From Hoeflea sp. (GTDB taxonomy: Bacteria > Pseudomonadota > Alphaproteobacteria > Rhizobiales > Rhizobiaceae), in the NCBI RefSeq assembly GCF_002733955.1, contig NZ_NVXQ01000002.1:1-64000 (forward strand): a DNA stretch of 64,000 nucleotides, in the 5' to 3' direction. Positions 54,430-63,537 of the stretch are shown piece after piece (the first letter of the stretch is position 1; every line of letters begins with the position of its first letter). The notes beneath the pieces were generated by a model. The model had not been told where the DNA came from, made no database searches, and saw nothing but the letters and a program-made list of their open reading frames with translations. A program made the translations under genes and the position numbers.

Positions 54430-54909
54430 GTGGTGGAGACGCTGGAGGGCGAAAAACCGGAAACCGGCAGGAAGACCTGGCGGCAGGCGATCAGTGGCGC
54501 GGTGCTGATCGCGTTCAGTGTCGCCATACTGGTGACATCCTGGAACTATTCGACCGGCAGTCTGCAGCAGATGGGCCCGGGCTACATGCCGCACGTGATT
54601 GCCTATGCGCTGATCCTGATGGGCCTGGGGATCATTGTCGCCGATTTGCGCGACACCAGTCCACACTACGCCGAACCCATGCACTGGCGCGCGCTGATTT
54701 TCGTGTCCGCCGCGGTACTCGTTTTCGTTGCCCTGATCGAGCCCGCCGGGCTGGTGCCTGCGATGTTCTGCGCTGTTGCAGCCTCCAAGCTTGCCAACAA
54801 GCGCTCCAGCCTGCTCAGCATCGTGATCTACTCAGCAGCCGTTACCCTTGCCGGATATCTCCTGTTCATCGTGGCGCTCGGCCTGCCTCTTACCGTGTTT
54901 GGAAGGTGA
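54430..54909 (+). CDS. tctB: Tripartite tricarboxylate transporter small membrane subunit TctB
   Basis: 159 residues, four hydrophobic helices after a short cytosolic N-terminus, the TctB length. MGPGYMPHVIAYALILMGLG near residue 50 is the family segment. The start is GTG (54430, or 54433 as a second GTG) with GGAGGAG upstream. With TctA and TctC it forms a secondary carboxylate importer; the three genes are adjacent in the order B-A-C and directly follow the catabolic genes. Confidence 0.9.
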   Translation: MVETLEGEKPETGRKTWRQAISGAVLIAFSVAILVTSWNYSTGSLQQMGPGYMPHVIAYALILMGLGIIVADLRDTSPHYAEPMHWRALIFVSAAVLVFVALIEPAGLVPAMFCAVAASKLANKRSSLLSIVIYSAAVTLAGYLLFIVALGLPLTVFGR

Positions 54910-54913
54910 GGCG

Positions 54914-56434
54914 ATGATTGATCAATTCCTCCTCGGTCTGTCGGTGGTTCTGCAGCCTGAAGTGCTGATGTACGCCTTTTTCGGGGTGTTTCTCGGCCAG
55001 GTCATCGGCGTGCTTCCCGGTGTTGGCGCGATTACCGCGATTTCGCTGTTGCTCCCGGTCACGTTCTACCTTGATCCGACCAGCTCGGTGATCCTGCTGG
55101 CGGGCATCTATTACGGTTCGCAATATGGCGGCGCGATTGCCTCCATCCTGCTCAATCTTCCCGGTACCCCGTCCTCGGTGGTCACCTGCCTCGAAGGCTA
55201 TCCATTGGCGCGCAGCGGCCGCGCCGGTTTCGCATTGCTGATCACGGCCCTGTCCTCGTTCGTCGGCAGCATGATCGGCGTCGTCGTGGTGGTCCTGGCC
55301 GCCATTCCGATGGCGGCCTTCGCGCTGAAATTCGGCGCACCCGAATACACCATGCTGGTCGCCCTTGGCCTGGTCGCCGCCTCGCTGATCAGCTCGGGCT
55401 CGCAATTGCGTGCATTCTCCATGGCGCTGGTTGGCATCGCGCTGGGCATGGTCGGCTCGGATGCAAGCACCGGCCAGTACCGCTTTGTCGCAACCGACGC
55501 GCTGGCCGACGGCATCAGCCTGGTGTCACTCGCCATGGGCCTGTTCGGCCTGAGCGAGATCATCCGCAATGCCGCAAACAGCGAGGCCCGCAAGAGCAAG
55601 ATCCAGCTCAGCTTCAAGGATATTTTCCCAAGCAAGGCTGAGCTGCGCTCGCTGGTGGCGCCTGTCGGCCGCGGCGCGACGATCGGGTCGTTCTTTGGCG
55701 CCTTGCCCGGAACCGGGGCTGCCATCGCCTCCTTCATGTCCTATGCCTTCGAGCGGCGGGTTTCGCGCACGCCGGAGAAATTCGGCAAGGGCCATCTGCC
55801 CGGGCTTTGTGCACCCGAAGCCTCCAACAATGCCGCTGCGCAGACCAGCTTCATCCCCACGCTGACCCTCGGCGTGCCGGGCGATGCCGTGATGGCGCTG
55901 ATCATCGGTGCGCTGATCCTCAACGGGATCATTCCCGGTCCCCGGCTGATCGTGGACGAGCCGGAACTGTTCTGGGGCGTGATTGCCAGTTTCTTCGTCG
56001 GCAACATCATCCTGCTGATCATCAACATCCCGCTGATCGGCATCTGGGTTCGGCTGCTGAGCATTCCCTACTACCGGCTGTACCCGGCTATCGTGCTTCT
56101 GATCTGTGTCGGCGTGTATTCGCACCGCTCCAGCGTCACCGACGTGGTGTTGACGCTGGTCTTCGGTCTCATAGGCTACATCATGAAGCGCTACCGCTTC
56201 GAGCCGGCGCCCGTGCTGCTCGGTTTCGTGCTCGGGCCGATGCTCGAAGAGAATTTTCGCCGCACCATGCTGCTTTACGGCGGAGATTTCTCCGTCTTCG
56301 TCAGCCGGCCCATAAGTGCAGTCCTGGTCGGCTGTGGCGCATTGTTGCTGGGCTTCACCCTGTTGTCCGCATTCATTTCACATCGAAGAGCCTTGAAGGC
56401 CAAACACCAGCAAGGCGGGTCTTATTCGGTCTGA
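54914..56434 (+). CDS. tctA: Tripartite tricarboxylate transporter large permease TctA
   Basis: 506-residue permease with about 11-12 helices. Family motifs: GQVIGVLPGVGAITAISLLLP near residue 30, YYGSQYGGAIASILLNLPGTPSS, and in the second half GTGAAIASFMSYAFERRVS and PGLCAPEASNNAAAQTSFIPTLTLGVPGDA, the Pro/Gly-rich TctA signature. It starts 4 nt after the tctB stop. Import is driven by the ion gradient. Confidence 0.95.
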   Translation: MIDQFLLGLSVVLQPEVLMYAFFGVFLGQVIGVLPGVGAITAISLLLPVTFYLDPTSSVILLAGIYYGSQYGGAIASILLNLPGTPSSVVTCLEGYPLARSGRAGFALLITALSSFVGSMIGVVVVVLAAIPMAAFALKFGAPEYTMLVALGLVAASLISSGSQLRAFSMALVGIALGMVGSDASTGQYRFVATDALADGISLVSLAMGLFGLSEIIRNAANSEARKSKIQLSFKDIFPSKAELRSLVAPVGRGATIGSFFGALPGTGAAIASFMSYAFERRVSRTPEKFGKGHLPGLCAPEASNNAAAQTSFIPTLTLGVPGDAVMALIIGALILNGIIPGPRLIVDEPELFWGVIASFFVGNIILLIINIPLIGIWVRLLSIPYYRLYPAIVLLICVGVYSHRSSVTDVVLTLVFGLIGYIMKRYRFEPAPVLLGFVLGPMLEENFRRTMLLYGGDFSVFVSRPISAVLVGCGALLLGFTLLSAFISHRRALKAKHQQGGSYSV

Positions 56435-56479
56435 GACCTTCGAAATCCAGTCAGACCGCAATCCACCGGGAGGAATAAA

Positions 56480-57442
56480 ATGTTGAAAAAACTCATGCTG
56501 GCGCTGCCAGTCGTTGCAATGATGTCGGGTGCCGCCATTGCGGCGGACGATTATCCGGACCGCTCCATCCGCTTCATCATCGGCTTTGGTGCCGGCGGTA
56601 ACGCAGATACGGTTGCCCGTCTCCTGGCCGAGCCGATGACCAAGGATCTGGGCCAGCCCGTCGTGGTCGAATCCAAGCCCGGCGCCGGCGGCAATGTCGC
56701 CTCCGACTTCGTCTCGAAGTCCGATCCGGACGGCTACACCATGCAGCTGATGGTTGGCGGACACGCGGTGTCGGCGGCGATGTACAATTCGCAGCCGTTC
56801 GATCCGCTCGCCGACTTCACCTTCATCTCGACCATCGGCCAGTTCCCGTTCTTTGTCGCCACCCAGGCTGGCGCTTACGAGAACATCGAGGACCTGATCG
56901 CCAAGGCAAAAGCCGCTCCGGGCACCATCAAGATCGGCCACTCGGGCGTTGGCTCGACCCAGAACCTGACCGGCGAACTGATGGATCTGGAAACCGGTGC
57001 CGACTTCATCCACGTGCCTTACAAGGGCGGTGCTGCCGCAGCGACTGCTCTGCTCGGTGGCGAAGTTGATGTCGTCATCGACACCGGCACCATCATGACG
57101 CCGCAGCAGGAAGCCGGCAAGTTCGACATCCTGGCCGTCTCGTCCAAGGACCGCTGGCCCGACAAGCCGGACGTTCCGACGCTGGCTGAAACCGTCGCAC
57201 CCGGCTTTGACGTTGTCTCCTGGACCGGCGTAGGCATGCCGGCCGGCGTTGATCCTGCCATCGCCGACAAGGTGCGTGCGTCCGTCCATGCAGCCATTGC
57301 GGACCCGGAAGTTTCCGCCCGCATTGAAAAGCTCGGCGCCAAGCCTTCGCCGTCTTCCGGTGAAGACATGCGTGCCATGGTCGAAAGCCAGATCGCTGTC
57401 TGGAAAAAGGTTGTGGACTCAGCCGGTATCCAGAAGCGCTAA
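56480..57442 (+). CDS. tctC: Tripartite tricarboxylate transporter substrate-binding protein TctC
   Basis: 320-residue periplasmic receptor. Signal peptide 1-21 (cleavage after AIA). Core motifs PDRSIRFIIGFGAGGNADTVAR and VVESKPGAGGNVASDFV match the Bug/TctC fold, which usually binds a carboxylate through these two loops; HVPYKGGAAAATALLGGEVD is also typical. It follows tctA by 45 bp. Its ligand would reveal the pathway substrate. Confidence 0.93.
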   Translation: MLKKLMLALPVVAMMSGAAIAADDYPDRSIRFIIGFGAGGNADTVARLLAEPMTKDLGQPVVVESKPGAGGNVASDFVSKSDPDGYTMQLMVGGHAVSAAMYNSQPFDPLADFTFISTIGQFPFFVATQAGAYENIEDLIAKAKAAPGTIKIGHSGVGSTQNLTGELMDLETGADFIHVPYKGGAAAATALLGGEVDVVIDTGTIMTPQQEAGKFDILAVSSKDRWPDKPDVPTLAETVAPGFDVVSWTGVGMPAGVDPAIADKVRASVHAAIADPEVSARIEKLGAKPSPSSGEDMRAMVESQIAVWKKVVDSAGIQKR

Positions 57443-57454
57443 GTCAGCGTTTCA

Positions 57455-57484
57455 AGGCTCGCCGGTCCGCCGGCGAGCCTTTTT
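57455..57484 (+). terminator. Intrinsic terminator after tctC
   Basis: Perfect 11-bp stem (57455-57465 with 57470-57480), loop tccg, followed by five T. It separates the transporter from the YciI/NIPSNAP genes. Confidence 0.92.
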
Positions 57485-57520
57485 CATCTTCATGTGATCA
57501 GGATAGACCGGACACAGGCC

Positions 57521-57895
57521 ATGAACGACAAGACACCCGATCAGCTCACCTCCGGTTTTCTCAGGCGTGAATTCTACGTGGTCACCACCACGCCGGCGCG
57601 CTCGCCGGAGATCAAGAAACTGCTGCCCGAGCATCTCGAATATCAGGTCAAGCTCGAACGCGAAGGCAAGCTGTTCGGGGCAGGGCCGTTTTACGAGGAG
57701 GGTGATGACATCCCCTCCGGCGGCATGATCATCCTGCGCGCCAGATCCGCAGCCGAAGCCCGCGAAATCGCCGATGCCGACCCATTCCACAAGGCCGGGC
57801 TGCGCAGCTACACCTTGCGCAAATGGATGATGAACGAAGGCGCGATGACAGTGACCATCCGCTATTCCGACCAGAGCGTCGAAATCGCCGACTGA
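57521..57895 (+). CDS. YciI family protein
   Basis: 124-residue ferredoxin-like (dimeric alpha+beta barrel) protein. Family features: a first strand EFYVVTTTPA, then LEYQVKLEREGKLFGAGPFYEE, IPSGGMIILRARSAAEAREIADADPFHKAGL. The fold is shared with muconolactone isomerases and some dechlorinating enzymes; the DPFHKAG segment carries the likely active His. It lies 36 nt after a strong terminator, so it needs its own promoter or readthrough. A role in the nearby catabolism is inferred only from position. Confidence 0.82.
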   Translation: MNDKTPDQLTSGFLRREFYVVTTTPARSPEIKKLLPEHLEYQVKLEREGKLFGAGPFYEEGDDIPSGGMIILRARSAAEAREIADADPFHKAGLRSYTLRKWMMNEGAMTVTIRYSDQSVEIAD

Positions 57896-57961
57896 ATTGC
57901 TGTCTGGCACAGGCAGGCCGAACCTGCGACGTTGATACAGTCGCAATTGAAGGAAAGTCCG

Positions 57962-58309
57962 ATGATCTACGAAATGCGTATCTACCGTTGTGTGCCCGGC
58001 ATGCTGCCAATCCTGCTCAAGCGGTTCGAAGACACCACATTGCAGATCTGGGAGCGGATCGGCATCCGCACCGCCGGCTTCTTCACCACGGTGGTGGGAG
58101 AATCCAACCACGAACTGACCTATTTCCTGGCCTGGGAGTCGCTGGAACAGCGCGAACGGCTGTGGGGTCAGTTTGCCACCGATCCGGAATGGGTCTCCGC
58201 CAAAACCGCCCACCAGGACGCGCACGGCGAAGTGGTCGCGAACATCTCCAACAGCTTTCTAGCGCCAACCGCGTTTTCTGCCAGGGCCGGCAAGCCGCAT
58301 CCGGTCTGA
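57962..58309 (+). CDS. NIPSNAP family protein
   Basis: 115 residues; start MIYEMRIYRCVPGMLPILLKRF is diagnostic, with ERIGIRTAGFFTTVVGESNHELTYFLAWESLEQRERLW following. A dimeric alpha+beta barrel protein; in bacteria often coded among aromatic or ester catabolism genes, exact reaction unknown. ATG at 57962 with GGAAAG upstream. 66 bp after YciI and convergent with the LysR gene. Confidence 0.88.
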   Translation: MIYEMRIYRCVPGMLPILLKRFEDTTLQIWERIGIRTAGFFTTVVGESNHELTYFLAWESLEQRERLWGQFATDPEWVSAKTAHQDAHGEVVANISNSFLAPTAFSARAGKPHPV

Positions 58310-58330
58310 GCAAACCGGAACCGGGCGGCT

Positions 58331-59263
58331 TCAACTTGCCTGGTCGCGCGCCACTTCATCGGCCAGCCATTGCTTGAAGGCGATGATCGGCGCGTAGCTG
58401 TCTTTCGCTTCCGGCCAGACCAGCCAGTAGGCGCCGCTGGTCGGTACAGCTTGCCTCAGGATCGGCGCCAGCCGGTTCTCGGCAATCTCGATCTGGGCCA
58501 GGTAGTCGGGCAACAGCGCGATGCCGAGGCCTGAAATCGCCGCCTGGATCATCATCGAGAACTGGTCCATCAGCATGCCCGTTGCGCCGCTGAAACGTGC
58601 ATTCTCCCCCGGCTCCTGGCCCGTATTCTGACCAGAAAACCAGTCATCCCAGCCGCTTTGACGGGTTTCCAGCTGCAAAAGCTGCAATGCTGCGACATCC
58701 GCAGGACCGGAGATCGGGTTGCGGGTGAGAAATTCTGCGCTGGCGCAGGCGGTCACCCGTTCGTCAAACAGCTTGAAGGCATGTGCGCCCGGCCAGTTCG
58801 GTTCCCCGAAATAGATCGCGGCGTCAAAGATCTCTGTTTCGAAGCTGAATTTCTCGATCCGCGTGGCGATATTGACCGAAATCCCCGGATGCGCGGCCAG
58901 AAAACCGCCAAGCCGTGGCCCAAGCCAGCGCGTCGCCAGCGTCGGCAGCACCGCCAGCGACATCACCCCGCCGCCGGGATTGGTGACCAGCGACATGCTG
59001 GCGCGCTGGATCATGTCGAGCGCCCGCGACACGTCGCGCTGGTAACTCAGCGCCGCATCCGTCGGGATCAGCTTCTTGCGTTGCCGTGTGAACAGCTCCC
59101 GGCCCAGCTGCGCCTCGAGCGACTGGATCAGCCGGCTCACGGTGCTCTGGGTCAGGTTCAGATCTTCCGCCGCCGCGGTCACCGAGCGGCGCCGCACCAC
59201 GGCTTCGAGCGCCAGCAGCTGGCTTTGCGAGGGCAGGAAACGGCGTTGACGCATAACATTCAC
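58331..59263 (-). CDS. LysR family transcriptional regulator, divergent from gcdH
   Basis: 310 residues, N-terminal winged HTH (QLLALEAVVRRRSVTAAAEDLNLTQSTVSRL) and a periplasmic-binding-like effector domain from about 95 (VMSLAVLPTLATRWLGPRL), closest in style to GcvA-type regulators. The first ATG is at 59263; one at 59254 is also possible. Divergent arrangement with gcdH, with a TCAGGC-N9-GCCTGA repeat in between, suggests it activates glutarate catabolism. Confidence 0.9.
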   Translation of the reverse strand: MNVMRQRRFLPSQSQLLALEAVVRRRSVTAAAEDLNLTQSTVSRLIQSLEAQLGRELFTRQRKKLIPTDAALSYQRDVSRALDMIQRASMSLVTNPGGGVMSLAVLPTLATRWLGPRLGGFLAAHPGISVNIATRIEKFSFETEIFDAAIYFGEPNWPGAHAFKLFDERVTACASAEFLTRNPISGPADVAALQLLQLETRQSGWDDWFSGQNTGQEPGENARFSGATGMLMDQFSMMIQAAISGLGIALLPDYLAQIEIAENRLAPILRQAVPTSGAYWLVWPEAKDSYAPIIAFKQWLADEVARDQAS

Positions 59264-59308
59264 TCACTGCATGATCTCATGAAGCAATAGCGTTTTTCTT
59301 GGGCGATG

Positions 59309-59329
59309 TCAGGCAATAATGTCGCCTGA
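59309..59329. promoter_or_regulatory. LysR-type operator candidate, TCAGGC-N9-GCCTGA
   Basis: Perfect 6-bp inverted repeat with a 9-nt spacer (59309-59314 and 59324-59329), between the divergent LysR and gcdH genes, 63 nt before the gcdH ATG. It has the T-N11-A-like geometry of LysR sites. Confidence 0.55.
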
Positions 59330-59392
59330 TCAGTGATCCGCTGCATCAAGGTGCTTGGTCAGCCGGTCGTCATAACCGAACGAGGTCTCCCC

Positions 59393-60583
59393 ATGTCCAG
59401 CAAGCCGAACCCTTTCACACCGGCCGATCCCTTCCTGCTCGAAGACCAGCTGGGCGAAGACGAGCGCATGATCCGCGACACCGCTGCGGCTTTCGCCGCC
59501 GACAAGCTGGCGCCCCGGGTCGAGACCGCCTATCTCGAAGAGCGCACCGATCCCGAGATCTTCCGGGAAATGGGCGAGGCGGGGCTGCTGGGCGTGACCT
59601 TGCCCGAGCAATATGGCGGCGCCGGCGCCTCATACGTTGCCTATGGCCTGGTGGCGCGCGAGGTCGAACGCATTGACAGCGGCTACCGCTCGATGATGTC
59701 GGTGCAATCCTCCCTGGTGATCTACCCGATCTACGCCTATGGCTCGGAAGAGCAGCGCCAGAAATACCTGCCCAAGCTCGCCAGCGGCGAATATATCGGC
59801 TGTTTCGGCCTGACCGAACCTGATGCCGGATCCGATCCCGGCGGCATGCGCACCCGCGCGGTCAAGACCGACACCGGTTACCGCCTGACCGGTTCGAAGA
59901 TGTGGATCTCCAACGCCCCGATTGCAGACGTTTTCGTGGTCTGGGCCAAGTCAGACGCCCATGACGGCAAGGTTCGCGGCTTCATTCTCGACAAGGGCAT
60001 GAAAGGCCTCTCGGCACCGAAGATCGAGGGCAAGTTGTCGCTGCGCGCCTCGATCACCGGCGAAATCGTCATGGACAATGTCGAGGTCGGCGAAGACGCG
60101 CTTCTGCCCGGCGTTCAGGGCATCAGCGGCCCCTTCGGCTGCCTCAACCGCGCCCGCTACGGCATTGCCTGGGGCGTGATGGGGGCTGCCGAAGACTGCT
60201 GGCAGCGCGCGCTGCAATATGGTCTCGACCGCAAGCAGTTTAACCGTCCGCTCGCCGCCACCCAGCTTTACCAGAAGAAGCTCGCCGACATGCAGACCGA
60301 GATCGCGCTCGGGCTTCAGGCAGCCCTCAGGGTCGGGCAGCTGTTTGACGAGAACCGCTTCGCGCCCGAGATGATCTCGATCATCAAGCGCAACAATTGC
60401 GGCAAGGCGCTCGATATTGCCCGCCAGTCGCGCGACATGCATGGCGGCAACGGCATCCAGAGCGGCTATCACATCATGCGGCACTCGCAGAACCTGGAGA
60501 CCGTCAACACCTATGAAGGCACCCATGATGTTCACGCGCTCATTCTGGGCCGCGCCCAGACCGGCCTGCAGGCGTTTGCATGA
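59393..60583 (+). CDS. gcdH: Glutaryl-CoA dehydrogenase
   Basis: FAD enzyme that oxidises and decarboxylates glutaryl-CoA to crotonyl-CoA. 396 residues, acyl-CoA dehydrogenase fold. The catalytic base is E375 in [15 protein letters not shown], followed by the GCDH-type C-terminus. [15 protein letters not shown] and [18 protein letters not shown] match the glutaryl branch rather than the short- or medium-chain branches. It overlaps the CoA-transferase gene by 4 bp. Confidence 0.92.
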   Translation: MSSKPNPFTPADPFLLEDQLGEDERMIRDTAAAFAADKLAPRVETAYLEERTDPEIFREMGEAGLLGVTLPEQYGGAGASYVAYGLVAREVERIDSGYRSMMSVQSSLVIYPIYAYGSEEQRQKYLPKLASGEYIGCFGLTEPDAGSDPGGMRTRAVKTDTGYRLTGSKMWISNAPIADVFVVWAKSDAHDGKVRGFILDKGMKGLSAPKIEGKLSLRASITGEIVMDNVEVGEDALLPGVQGISGPFGCLNRARYGIAWGVMGAAEDCWQRALQYGLDRKQFNRPLAATQLYQKKLADMQTEIALGLQAALRVGQLFDENRFAPEMISIIKRNNCGKALDIARQSRDMHGGNGIQSGYHIMRHSQNLETVNTYEGTHDVHALILGRAQTGLQAFA

Positions 60584-61728
60584 CCGGGGCAGCACCGCTC
60601 AAGGGCCTCAAGGTCGTTGAACTGGCGCGCATTTTGGCCGGCCCCTGGGTCGGTCAGACGCTGGCCGATCTCGGCGCCGAGGTGATCAAGGTGGAAGCCC
60701 CCGAAGGCGACGATACCCGCCGCTGGGGCCCGCCCTTCATGCAGCGCGACAGCGAAGATGGCGAAACCGAAACCGTTGCGGTCTATTTCCATGCCGCCAA
60801 CCGCGGCAAGACCTCCGTCGTCTGCGATTTCAAGAATCCGGAAGATCTCGACCGCCTCAAGGTCCTGATCTCCGAGGCCGATGTTCTGGTCGAAAATTTC
60901 AAGGCCGGCGGGCTGAAGAAGTTCGGTCTCGACTACGAAAGCGTGGCCAAATTCAACCCGCGCCTGGTCTACGCCTCGATCACCGGTTTCGGCCAGGATG
61001 GTCCGCGCGCCACCCAGCCCGGCTATGACTTCCTGATCCAGGGCATGAGCGGCATCATGGATCTGACCGGCGACCCGGACGGCTCGCCGCAGAAGATCGG
61101 TGTCGCCTGGATTGATATCTTTACTGGCCTTTATACCGTCATCGCCATCCAGGCAGCACTTGCCGAACGCGCAAACTCCGGCCTTGGTCAGCATGTCGAC
61201 ATGGCATTGTTTGATTGCGGGGTAGGGGTGCTTGCCAACCAGGCCAGCAATTACCTCATCGGTGGCAAAGTGCCGACGCGGCTTGGCAACGCCCACCCCT
61301 CGATCGTGCCTTACGAGGTGTTTCCGACAGCTGATGGCCACCTGATCATCGCTTGCGGCAATGACCGCCAGTTCCGCGCGCTCTGCGGCGTGCTGGGGCT
61401 CGATGCACTGGCCGACGATCCCGACTACGCCACCAATGCGGCGCGCGTCACCAACCGCGATGCGCTTCGTGTGCTTATCGGCGGCGTCACCTCGAGCCGC
61501 GACAAAGCAGCCCTGATTGCTTCGCTCGAAACCGCGGGCGTTCCCGGCGGTCCGATCAACACCGTGGCCGAAGCGCTGAACGACCCGCAGGCCGTGGCCC
61601 GCGAGATGGTGATCGAGCCTGAAGGCATCTCTGCCCTGCGCAGCCCGATCCGCTTCTCTCGCAGCGAACTGGCGCTCGACAAGGCCGGACCCCGGCTTGG
61701 CGACGGCGACTGGCAATTCAAGGGGTAG
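60580..61728 (+). CDS. CaiB/BaiF CoA-transferase (likely succinyl-CoA:glutarate type)
   Basis: Family III CoA-transferase of 382 residues. [21 protein letters not shown] opens the chain, [17 protein letters not shown] and [19 protein letters not shown] follow, and the catalytic aspartate is D179 (AWIDIFTG). Its 4-bp overlap with gcdH mirrors the pairing of glutaryl-CoA dehydrogenase with a glutarate CoA-transferase (SUGCT type), so the substrate is probably free glutarate. The acceptor is inferred, not proven. Confidence 0.9.
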   Translation: MTGAAPLKGLKVVELARILAGPWVGQTLADLGAEVIKVEAPEGDDTRRWGPPFMQRDSEDGETETVAVYFHAANRGKTSVVCDFKNPEDLDRLKVLISEADVLVENFKAGGLKKFGLDYESVAKFNPRLVYASITGFGQDGPRATQPGYDFLIQGMSGIMDLTGDPDGSPQKIGVAWIDIFTGLYTVIAIQAALAERANSGLGQHVDMALFDCGVGVLANQASNYLIGGKVPTRLGNAHPSIVPYEVFPTADGHLIIACGNDRQFRALCGVLGLDALADDPDYATNAARVTNRDALRVLIGGVTSSRDKAALIASLETAGVPGGPINTVAEALNDPQAVAREMVIEPEGISALRSPIRFSRSELALDKAGPRLGDGDWQFKG

Positions 61729-62523
61729 GGGACGGCGGGGAGCCCGTGCCTGTGCTCAGGAACAGGCAACTCATCCCGCCGCACAGGCCCTGTCAGAGCG
61801 GCAGCGCCTGACGGGTGTCGAAAATCCATATGATGATATTTTATGCTTAAACGAACTCGGCCAAAATCATTTGATCGCAATTTGAGCACCGCAAGAACAG
61901 CCGTGTGCCCGGAGTATTTTCCGTCTGCTCAATCATCGGTGCTCGCCAGTGCCGCGTTTCAACCCATCTGAAATCGCTGCCGTCGCACCGGCTCGGTCCG
62001 GAACTTCACGTCCCGGAAAGACCGGTTCGCGGGCCGCGGTTGTAGAGACGCAGCCGGACCAATGCCGCGAAAAATAGAGCCAACTGCCGCTTGATCGGTA
62101 CGGCCTATCGGCAGCGCTGCCCACGTGAATAGTTATGCCTTAACAGGCTGAAACAGAACACTTAATTTGTCCCTGCCGGGCGAGGTTCGCGCCGGATGAA
62201 CCGCGGAGCTATGGCCTGTCCTCAACCCGCTGGATGACTTCGCGCTGGCGCGGGCACGGCTGTCACCCGGCCACGCCGGAACAGGCGTCGCGCACCCGGC
62301 CAGACCGGCATCGCAGTACTGGTTCCCCGCCCACCTTCATCAAACTGGCACGCATCTTGAATGGCCTTGAAAGGATCAACCGGCACGGCCCTCACGGGCG
62401 TGGCGGATGGGGTGATCCTGTTTGGAGGGGATTTTCACCGGGCGCAGGCATCTGCGCACCGTTTCAACAAGGGCCTCCGAACCAGAGGTCTGCAGCGTGA
62501 AGGTTTCAGAGAAAGGGACCAAA
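61729..62523. other. Long intergenic region, 795 bp
   Basis: Between the CoA-transferase and the TRAP receptor. An AT-rich patch at about 61826-61850 (atatgatgatattttatgc) may be promoter DNA, and a half-site TCGAAAAT of the GntR palindrome occurs at 61818-61825. The rest is GC-rich with stops in all frames; no remnant was recognised. Confidence 0.4.
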
Positions 62524-63537
62524 ATGAAAAAAGCACTGCTCACCCTAACCGCAATGGCGGCCATCGGCTTTGCCTCCAGTGCCCTTGCCGAGACGAAACT
62601 GACCATTGCCAACTGGCTGCCGCCAACCCATCCACTGTTCTCTAACGTCGTCGTCAAGATGGCCGAAAACATCACCGAAGCCACCGGCGGGGAGGTGACC
62701 ACGTCCATTCTGCCCGCACCGCTGGGGCCGCCGCCGGCGCAGTTCGATATTGCCGCCAACGGCGTGGCCGATATCACCTTCGGGGTTCAGGGCTACACCG
62801 CAGGACGTTTCAAGACCTTCAACCTGGCCGAACTGCCGTTTCTGGGCGACAGCGCCGAGGCGATTTCGGTCGCCTACTGGAACACCTATGACAAGATGCT
62901 CAAGGATGCCGGCGAGTATGACAAGGTCAAGGTTCTGGCCGTGTTTGCCCATGGCCCCGGAGCGATTTTCCTGAAAGAGGGAGATGTTGCATCTCCTGAC
63001 GTGCTCAACGGCCAGAAGCTGCGCGTCGGCGGTGGTTTCGTCCACAAGGTCGCAACCGCGCTTGGTGCCGTGCCGGTAGAAGGGCCGTCATCAAAAGCCT
63101 ACGAGCTGTTGAGCCAGGGCGTCGCCGACGGCATTCTGTTTCCCTTCGAATCCGTCAACGCATTCAAGCTGATCCCGGAGCTGAGCACGGCCATCACGGT
63201 GCCGGGCGGGCTTTACAACACCTCGTTCTTCATCGTCATGAACAAGGCAAAGTGGGACAGCCTGACACCCGAGCAGCAGGCCGAAATCGACAGTGTCACA
63301 GGTGAGGCTCTGGCCCGCCTGGCCGGCCAGATGTGGGATCGCGAAGACGCCAAAGGACGCCAGGCCATGGAAGGCAAGATCACGGTTTCGCCTGCAACCG
63401 AAGCCCAGCTTGCAGCCTGGCGTGAAGCCCTGCAGCCGGCCGTCGACGCCCAGATCACCGAGGTGTCCGCCTCCGGTATTGACGGCAAGGCGGCCCGCGA
63501 GTTGTTCATGGCCGAACTGGAAGCGGCCTCGAAATGA
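62524..63537 (+). CDS. TRAP transporter substrate-binding protein DctP
   Basis: Periplasmic receptor of a tripartite ATP-independent importer, 337 residues. Signal peptide 1-22 (cleavage after ALA). The DctP fold is shown by TKLTIANWLPPTHPLFSNVV, LNGQKLRVGGGFVHKVATALGAVPV and the SQGVADGILFPFES helix, which carries the carboxylate-binding Arg in other members (here R146 region, KLRVGG). ATG at 62524 with AAAGGGA upstream; the open frame before it is not coding-like. Its stop overlaps the DctQ start by 4 bp. Ligand unknown. Confidence 0.92.
   Translation: MKKALLTLTAMAAIGFASSALAETKLTIANWLPPTHPLFSNVVVKMAENITEATGGEVTTSILPAPLGPPPAQFDIAANGVADITFGVQGYTAGRFKTFNLAELPFLGDSAEAISVAYWNTYDKMLKDAGEYDKVKVLAVFAHGPGAIFLKEGDVASPDVLNGQKLRVGGGFVHKVATALGAVPVEGPSSKAYELLSQGVADGILFPFESVNAFKLIPELSTAITVPGGLYNTSFFIVMNKAKWDSLTPEQQAEIDSVTGEALARLAGQMWDREDAKGRQAMEGKITVSPATEAQLAAWREALQPAVDAQITEVSASGIDGKAARELFMAELEAASK

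Noticed and set aside
59270-59281. CATGA-TC-TCATG near the LysR start
   Set aside because: Arms of only five bases, partly overlapping the start region; the TCAGGC repeat is the better operator.
61933-62124. 63-codon minus-strand ORF in the long gap
   Set aside because: Weak start, no features; composition like noncoding shadow.
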